64,000 nucleotides of DNA from UMGS172 sp045578845 (GTDB lineage: Bacteria > Bacillota > Clostridia > Oscillospirales > Acutalibacteraceae): positions 1 to 64,000 of the forward strand of contig JAZNLA010000045.1 of assembly GCA_045578845.1 (NCBI GenBank), read 5' to 3'. Both the position numbers and the translations under genes were made by a program. Below the pieces are notes generated by a model. That model was not told the origin of the DNA, did not search any database, and saw nothing but the letters and a program-made list of their open reading frames with translations. This document shows positions 58,628 through 64,000 of this stretch, in pieces. Position 1 is the stretch's first letter. The number at the start of each line of letters is the position of its first letter.

Positions 58628-60208
58628 TCAATTTAAATAGTTGTCGGGCAGGTCGTTTTCAAAGAGTATGGCGGTGTTTTGGTCGCACATCTTGGAAAAC
58701 AACTCTTTAGCCTCAAAAAATGATGAAACGATATATAAATTATCGGTATCAAAATCGGTTGATTTGACCCCGTCTGCAATGGGTTTGGAACGGTTTTTGC
58801 CGACTAAAATTATAATATCGCAATGCTTCGCCGCCTCTTCGCCCAAACGGCGGTTGCATTCGTACTCTTTTTCACCGAGTTCTACGAGTCCGGGGGTGAC
58901 GATAATCTTTTTCATACCCTCAAAGCAACCCAAAACCCTTACCGCCTCTAAGCAACCTTCCGGGTTGGAGTTATAGGCATCGTCTATAAGTACCGAGCCA
59001 CTGATATACGGTTTCATCTCTAGTCTATGCTCAATGGGTTTGAGTTTAGATACTGCAAATGTAATTTCGGCTGGGGATACATTTAAATCCAAAGCAACTG
59101 CCGCGGCGGCGGTTATGTTTAGTGCATTGTGATTTCCGAGTAATTTTGAAGTTACGGTAAACCTTGTGTTTCCTTTCACAATATCAAGCGTAAGGCCCAA
59201 AGGTGAATATGAAATATTTTCGGCTTTTACCTCGCAGTCACCGACACCGTAGGTTATACAGTCATAAAGACCGCTTTTTTCTTTTATAATGGGGTTATCG
59301 GTGTTAATGTACATCTTGCCGCCGTTTTTCTTGACGCAGTCGGCAAGTTCAAACTTGGTATCGGCTACCGTTTGAATGTTGCCGAATGTATCAAGGTGCT
59401 GAGGGCCTACCGAGGTTATAATACCCAAATCAGGGTTGGCGATTTCACAGTCTTCCCTTATGTCACCTTTTCGTTTAGCACCCATTTCACACACAAAAAT
59501 TTCGGTTTCTGGCCGTAAAAACTTTTTTACCGTTATGACAATGCCCATAGGCGTGTTGTAGTTTTCGGGGGTGATAAGCGTGTTGTACTTTTCGCTTAAA
59601 ATTCTGCCCAAAATACACTTTGTACTGGTTTTACCGTAACTGCCGGTAACACCGATTATTTTAAGATTAGGCATGGATTTCAAAATCTTTTTCGCATCAT
59701 TTATATAATGGTTTGAAATTGCTTTTTCAATCGGTTTCATTATAAAGAGCGAAGCGGTGACTATAACGGCGGGTAATACTGCCAATGCGTAAAGTAATGC
59801 AGTGAATGTAGGTAAAAAGTAACAAATGGCGGAAATGACGGCAAAAATGCATATTGCAGTGCCAATCATTCGTTTAACCCTTGCTGTAACCACTAATTTT
59901 TTGATAGATTTCTTGTTTTTCAAAACCGATACAAATGCCAATATAATAGGTAAGAACAATAGGGCACAAAGTATTATAATTGCCGCGGTATTGTTTATAA
60001 ATCTTTCCTTTAATGAAAAGAATAAAACGCCCAAAACGGCAAAGATAATGCGAACAATGTTGGTTGCACCGAAATTGCCTTTGTACCATTTAAAGTATCT
60101 TATAAAGAAATAAGAGTTTTGTTGCAACATCTGAAACTGACGCACCGTCGCAAAATTGCCGCTGATAGCGGCAAACGGAATAAAAATATAAAGTAAAAAA
60201 TCAAACAT
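58628..60208 (-). CDS. murF: MurF-like Mur ligase with N-terminal transmembrane domain
   Basis: 526 residues against about 450 for usual MurF. Residues 1-165 form four or five membrane segments (FDFLLYIFIPFAAISG, IIILCALLFLPIILAFVSVL and others) in place of the normal UDP-MurNAc-tripeptide-binding N-terminal domain. The ligase core then begins with IIGVTGSYGKTSTK (about 187-200), followed by TPENYNTPMG, VCEMGAKRKGDI, TDNPIIKE, GNHNALNITAAAAVAL and DDAYNSNPEG, all typical for MurF/MurE-type ATP ligases. Its placement directly before ddl supports a role in adding D-Ala-D-Ala, or a related amino acid, to a wall precursor. The membrane anchor could hold it near MraY/lipid I. AAGGTG precedes the ATG. 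Confidence 0.85.
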   Translation of the reverse strand: MFDFLLYIFIPFAAISGNFATVRQFQMLQQNSYFFIRYFKWYKGNFGATNIVRIIFAVLGVLFFSLKERFINNTAAIIILCALLFLPIILAFVSVLKNKKSIKKLVVTARVKRMIGTAICIFAVISAICYFLPTFTALLYALAVLPAVIVTASLFIMKPIEKAISNHYINDAKKILKSMPNLKIIGVTGSYGKTSTKCILGRILSEKYNTLITPENYNTPMGIVITVKKFLRPETEIFVCEMGAKRKGDIREDCEIANPDLGIITSVGPQHLDTFGNIQTVADTKFELADCVKKNGGKMYINTDNPIIKEKSGLYDCITYGVGDCEVKAENISYSPLGLTLDIVKGNTRFTVTSKLLGNHNALNITAAAAVALDLNVSPAEITFAVSKLKPIEHRLEMKPYISGSVLIDDAYNSNPEGCLEAVRVLGCFEGMKKIIVTPGLVELGEKEYECNRRLGEEAAKHCDIIILVGKNRSKPIADGVKSTDFDTDNLYIVSSFFEAKELFSKMCDQNTAILFENDLPDNYLN

Positions 60209-60217
60209 TATATCACC

Positions 60218-60976
60218 TTATGGAATAAAACTTCTTAAAATTGCGTTCGCTTCAATCGGCCTTTCGACAAACGACCAGTGACCTGTGTTTTTAATTACAC
60301 ACAGCCCGCAGTCGGGTATGTTTTTTTCGAGTTTTTTCGCCATATAAAGCGGGGTTGCGGTATCGTTCTCACCCCAAATAAGTAAGGTAGAGGACTTGAT
60401 TTTATCAATGTACGGCGTCATATCGTGACTTAGAAGTTTAACCATTGTGCTACGCATAACTTCGGGTGCCGTACTGTAGTCGGCAGAGCCGAAATGATTT
60501 CGTGCTTTTTTTAAGGCTTCTTCGCTGTAATTCCTTATAATAGGAAGTTTTAAAAACCACTTAACCGTTTTAAAGGTTGCGATTTTCAAGGTTTTTTTAA
60601 GGTTGAATTTCGGTTTTAACCCCGCACCGTCAATCATAACGATTTTTTTAGGCGATAACAGTCCCAATCCGCAAATTTTCATCATTACTCTGCAACCGTG
60701 CGAGTGGCCTATAAGTATGGGGTTGTCAAGGTTTAAAGTTTGGCAAATTTCTGTTACGAGCGAAACATAATCGTCAATGTCGAGCGGTTTTTCGGGCAAA
60801 TCGGATTTTCCGCAGCCGGGGAAATCAATGGCCACTAAATGGCATTTGTCGGCTAAAGCACCCATAACACCGCCCCAAGAGTCGGCCGAGGCACCCCAAC
60901 CGTGCAGCAGTAATACATCGGGTCCCGTTCCCGCTTCTTTGTAATGTATTTTCATACCTGCTATTTCAACAAACAA
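60218..60976 (-). CDS. Alpha/beta hydrolase
   Basis: 252 residues, TTG start behind AGGTGG. Oxyanion region LLHGWGASADSWGG, nucleophile serine in LIGHSHGCRV, an acid in WGENDTATPL and the histidine in NTGHWSFVE complete the triad. Substrate unknown; relatives include esterases, lipases and peptidases. It starts the operon with the murF-like gene (gap 9 bases) and ddl. A link to wall precursor turnover is possible by context only. Confidence 0.9.
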   Translation of the reverse strand: MFVEIAGMKIHYKEAGTGPDVLLLHGWGASADSWGGVMGALADKCHLVAIDFPGCGKSDLPEKPLDIDDYVSLVTEICQTLNLDNPILIGHSHGCRVMMKICGLGLLSPKKIVMIDGAGLKPKFNLKKTLKIATFKTVKWFLKLPIIRNYSEEALKKARNHFGSADYSTAPEVMRSTMVKLLSHDMTPYIDKIKSSTLLIWGENDTATPLYMAKKLEKNIPDCGLCVIKNTGHWSFVERPIEANAILRSFIP

Positions 60977-61013
60977 ACCTTGCCACCTACCTTAAAATAT
61001 ACATATATAAAAC

Positions 61014-61022
61014 AGTATACCA
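61014..61022 (-). promoter_or_regulatory. Extended -10 promoter of the hydrolase-murF-ddl operon
   Basis: On the minus strand TGG-TATACT (61022-61014), extended -10; the -35 at 17 bp (TTCTTT) is weak. The start codon at 60976 lies about 38 bases downstream. Confidence 0.5.
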
Positions 61023-61231
61023 AATAATTACCGAAAAAAGAAGACTTGTTTTTAAATTTTACGATTTTGCACAAAATTAGCAGTCAAAAGTAGTATAAAA
61101 AGTATTAAAAGGTGAATTTTATATTGTTTCACCTGTGCGGTATATTATTGGTAGGTAAGTCGCATTATCGCAATAGTCAAAATAACCAATAAAATAATTT
61201 GCAATTCGTCAAAATGCACATTACAAAAAAC
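61023..61231. other. AT-rich control region upstream of the second B-repeat gene, no gene seen
   Basis: About 210 bases without a gene between two divergent promoters. It holds a perfect inverted repeat ATTTTG-CA-CAAAAT (61064-61077) and GGTGAA-N11-TTCACC (61111-61133). ATTTTGCACAA also occurs at 414-424 upstream of the first ABC operon. These may be operator sites, by inference. Confidence 0.4.
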
Positions 61232-61260
61232 TTGCAATAATCTATACACTTTGATATAAT
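61232..61260 (+). promoter_or_regulatory. Promoter of the second B-repeat surface protein
   Basis: TTGCAA at 61232-61237, 17-bp spacer, perfect TATAAT at 61255-61260. The start codon at 61348 lies about 80 nt after the start of transcription. Confidence 0.88.
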
Positions 61261-61347
61261 ACAGATAAGAGTGGTGTATTGCCGATATTATTCGTTTGTT
61301 TCGTTGTGTATGCCATGCTAAGTTTATCTTAAAGGAGATATTTTGTT

Positions 61348-64000
61348 ATGATGAGGACATTCAGAAAAACAATAAGTGTAGTCCTTGCACTTACCATTAT
61401 TGTGTCTTTATGTGTTATTGGCACAATGTCGACCGGTGTTGCTGTAGTTGGTAATGTTGCCGGCACAGGGTCGGTTGTATATGATTTTGATAATGCAACT
61501 AATCTTGCTGGAGAGGGATTAACTGTTATTACTCAGCAAGTAGGCAATGCCACTGCTGAAGTGGTTACAGATAAGGATAACAGTAACAACAAAGTCGTCA
61601 AGTTAGATTATAATACATCTACTAATAGCTCAGGTGCTACAAATGGTATATATATTAAGTTGAATAACGAGTTGGGTGTTTTAAGATCCGGCACTCCGTT
61701 AATCATTTCTGTACGTTATAAATTCCTTAAGGATAGCGTATACGAAAAGGCTAATAACGGATATTATTCATTCAGAGGCATTGAGGTTGTTCGCGGAAAA
61801 GAGGAAAGTGACACAGTATCTTTTGTTCCGACGTATGTAGATTCCGGCGTCTATTTTTCAAGTGCTAACAGCGTATATAATTATTATGATGAAAGTGTAA
61901 CTACTGCTTCTGATTGTATTCCGCTCAGTGAAGATACGGAATGGCTCACCTCTACTTTTATGTATAACGGTACTGCTTTAAGCGGAGAAAAAGCGGACCA
62001 CAATCAACTTTATATCAGAGTAAGTGCAGAATCGTGGAGAGCAATCAAGAAAACCATTTATATTGATGATGTAACATTAAGTGTATTAAACGGCACACCT
62101 AGTTATGAAATCAACGAAGCATATAATATAGATTTTAAAAATGCCGATGGTACTAATTGGGAACCTCATTCTGACGCTTTCCTTACCGGTGTTGTCAGTG
62201 GATATGATTTAGCGGCTTCTTCCGCAACAAATGCGGTTGACAGCAAGGTGACAGATAACGGCGTTCAGTTCCAAAACGTTGGTTCTTACCGTAATCATTT
62301 AGCGGTATACGACAATGATATTGGCGGTCATTTCCGCTTAAAAGGTGATACTCTTTATGCTATAACCGTAAAGTATAAGCCTACGGCTGTTGGCACTGCC
62401 GGTTCAATCAAACTTGCATATTCTACCGGTACATCAAGTACTTTCAAGAAGTATTATGAGCCTCTTGAACTTGTTAATCCTGTTTCTAAGAGTACCGCTA
62501 CTTCGCGTATGTCTCTTACAAATGTTCATGATTTGAAATATATCGCCGGATCAGGTCAAATCGGTGAATTTACTACTGCTGATGTAAATAAACCTCTTTC
62601 TTTCACAGCAATAGTTGATACATCTGATACATCTACATTCCCCAATGCAGCAAATGCATTTCTTTATTTGACAATGAGTCAGGCTTCTGTTTCTAATCCT
62701 ACCACTCTTCTTGTTGAGTCGGTTGATATCGTAGAAGTAAGAGGCTCTGAAGGTGCTGAGAACGCTGCTGTTATTAAGTTTGTAAATAATGCTGAACTTA
62801 AGGACGGTAAAGATAACCTTCCTATCGGCGGAATTGCAGGTGCATCTGCTATTCTTCCCGATGCAACTACCACAATGGTTGTTGATGATCCCGAGAAGGC
62901 TTTTGCAGGTTGGTATACTGATAAGGAACTCACAAAATCTGTTGGTGCAGACTACAAACCGCAAGCAGGTGTGAATACTCTTTATGCTAAGTGGAGCACC
63001 ACATATGTAAATGCTACATTTAATAATTGCGGTGATGTTACAACAACTAAGGTTGCCAGAGGTACTAAACTTACCAGACCTCAAAGTCCTAAGTCCAATA
63101 TGTTCTTCGAAGGTTGGTATACAGGACTTGACTTTACAACTAAAGTTACCGAAATAACAGATGACTTGAATGAAAATGTAACTCTTTATGCTAAGTTTAC
63201 TTATACATATCTGTCTTTCGACAACGGCGGTATCAGTGATAAAATACACCATAAAGATGTTACTGTAGGCATTGGCAAAGAACCCGGCACTGAAAACGGA
63301 GTAGCCGTATTGGGTAACAAAGGTTATTCGACTGTTATTGAATTGGCTAATTATGATGATGCAAATGCTCCTATATATAAGATGCCTAAGACTAATACAA
63401 CCTATGAAATAAGTTTCAAGGTTAAGGTTCCTGCAGGTACACCCGCAGGTTATGTACAACTTTCAACAGGTGAAACAGTCAACTATGACCCCAACAGTTA
63501 TTCAAGAACTGCTGTTGCCGGAAGTAAATTCGAGTGGACTGCCGACCAAGGTAAAGACGGTATTGGTTGGACTACTATTACTGTTAAGCATGTTGTAGGC
63601 GACAATTTCTATCGTGAGCGTAAGAACTTCACAAGACAGGATAAATTCTTTATCACATATGTATCTAAAGATGCTGACGGTGTGGATTTCGGCTCAGGTG
63701 TTGAAGGTCTTGTATATCTTGACGATGTTATGATTGGGGAATTTGCCACAGAAGTTCCCGAGGGTGCAGTTGGTATTTTCTATAAAACTAACGCACAGGA
63801 CATCTCTCCGTCGTTCGGATATGCAGGTGATAGATATACCTTCCCCGATAGCCCGACACTCTCTGCTCACAATTTCTTAGGTTGGTATACCGATACTAAC
63901 TTTACCAATAAGTTTACGGCAACAACATTCCCTGAAAAAACAGTTACTCTTTATGCTAAATGGGAAAAGACCGATTGGATATGTGACTATGAGTATCCTT
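61348..64000 (+). CDS. Large surface protein with InlB-type B-repeats, cut by the window end
   Basis: At least 884 residues; the frame stays open to the last base, so the 3' end lies outside. The ATG at 61348 is 10 bases after AAAGGAG and opens a signal peptide (about 1-35, ending near STGVAV). Two beta-rich blocks (about 45-250 and 255-470) look like carbohydrate-binding modules, ending in TIYIDDVTLSVL and similar. B-repeats of the Listeria-Bacteroides type lie at about 474-551, 554-614 and 807-872, with FAGWYTD, FFEGWYTG, NFLGWYTD and TLYAKW. It is a paralogue of the 1279-residue protein at 13951, and may be another surface receptor. Own promoter and possible operator. Confidence 0.85.
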   Translation, partial: MMRTFRKTISVVLALTIIVSLCVIGTMSTGVAVVGNVAGTGSVVYDFDNATNLAGEGLTVITQQVGNATAEVVTDKDNSNNKVVKLDYNTSTNSSGATNGIYIKLNNELGVLRSGTPLIISVRYKFLKDSVYEKANNGYYSFRGIEVVRGKEESDTVSFVPTYVDSGVYFSSANSVYNYYDESVTTASDCIPLSEDTEWLTSTFMYNGTALSGEKADHNQLYIRVSAESWRAIKKTIYIDDVTLSVLNGTPSYEINEAYNIDFKNADGTNWEPHSDAFLTGVVSGYDLAASSATNAVDSKVTDNGVQFQNVGSYRNHLAVYDNDIGGHFRLKGDTLYAITVKYKPTAVGTAGSIKLAYSTGTSSTFKKYYEPLELVNPVSKSTATSRMSLTNVHDLKYIAGSGQIGEFTTADVNKPLSFTAIVDTSDTSTFPNAANAFLYLTMSQASVSNPTTLLVESVDIVEVRGSEGAENAAVIKFVNNAELKDGKDNLPIGGIAGASAILPDATTTMVVDDPEKAFAGWYTDKELTKSVGADYKPQAGVNTLYAKWSTTYVNATFNNCGDVTTTKVARGTKLTRPQSPKSNMFFEGWYTGLDFTTKVTEITDDLNENVTLYAKFTYTYLSFDNGGISDKIHHKDVTVGIGKEPGTENGVAVLGNKGYSTVIELANYDDANAPIYKMPKTNTTYEISFKVKVPAGTPAGYVQLSTGETVNYDPNSYSRTAVAGSKFEWTADQGKDGIGWTTITVKHVVGDNFYRERKNFTRQDKFFITYVSKDADGVDFGSGVEGLVYLDDVMIGEFATEVPEGAVGIFYKTNAQDISPSFGYAGDRYTFPDSPTLSAHNFLGWYTDTNFTNKFTATTFPEKTVTLYAKWEKTDWICDYEYP

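Noticed and set aside
62551..63459. 302-residue open frame on the minus strand
   Set aside because: It lies entirely opposite the B-repeat protein, which reads through in frame with repeated LYAKW and GWYTD motifs, so it is a shadow.

Overview
The window looks like a chromosomal segment of a low-GC, Gram-positive, probably spore-forming Clostridia bacterium, most likely a gut or rumen Oscillospirales/Ruminococcaceae-type organism. The support is the fused IspH-RpsA gene, a SleL-like LysM plus GH18 germination protein, a LexA gene with a Bacillus-type LexA box, a Noc-like ParB protein, strong AGGAGG ribosome binding sites, frequent TTG and GTG starts, and TTGACA-17-TATAAT promoters. Both window edges cut through genes. 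No tRNA, rRNA, insertion sequence, phage gene or CRISPR array was seen.

Layout. 1-331: end of a DegT-type aminotransferase and its terminator. 603-17837: a large accessory block. One promoter drives a giant solute-binding protein, two ABC permeases, an NHL-propeller/Yip1 membrane protein, a DUF5696-like lipoprotein and two more ABC permeases. A second promoter drives a second solute-binding lipoprotein and a 1279-residue surface protein with InlB-type B-repeats. No transport ATPase is present. 17837-18443: queT behind a probable preQ1 riboswitch. 18461-22784 (minus): NUDIX, two zinc-ribbon membrane proteins, galU, lexA and rnhA, with a LexA-box-like site in the promoter. 22872-29191 (plus): a membrane protein, an HI0933-type flavoprotein, cmk, ispH-rpsA, and two membrane proteins. 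29188-30459: spore germination hydrolase. 30523-37293 (plus): rsmG, noc, rarA, a PH-domain membrane pair, and an NhaC antiporter with a four-CxxC insert. 37298-39247 (minus): rpsB-tsf with a structured leader.

39274-51788 (minus) is a nearly gapless run: hisZ-hisG-hisD-hisC-hisB-hisH-hisA-hisF-hisIE, a PHP histidinol-phosphatase, comEC, holA, a Toprim RNase-M5-like gene and a WYL regulator. With hisZ, the short HisG and the PHP phosphatase, every step of histidine synthesis from PRPP appears covered. The promoter carries a perfect palindrome and leaves no room for a T-box. 51930-56205: an HD-domain phosphohydrolase, a DUF308 protein, and a Fe-S-scaffold-like/GGGtGRT pair. 56224-61022 (minus): alpha/beta hydrolase, a membrane-anchored MurF-like ligase, ddl and a CDF metal transporter. 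61232-64000: a second B-repeat surface protein, cut by the window end.

The most novel-looking part is the 603-17790 block: two importers without ATPase, built around an NHL/Yip1 protein and a DUF5696-like lipoprotein and ending in a B-repeat surface protein. It may be a surface glycan capture and uptake system whose substrate cannot be read from sequence. Other points worth attention are the preQ1-like riboswitch with an extra hairpin, the LexA site controlling the lexA operon, the his operator palindrome, the MurF with a transmembrane N-terminus, and the cysteine-rich NhaC.
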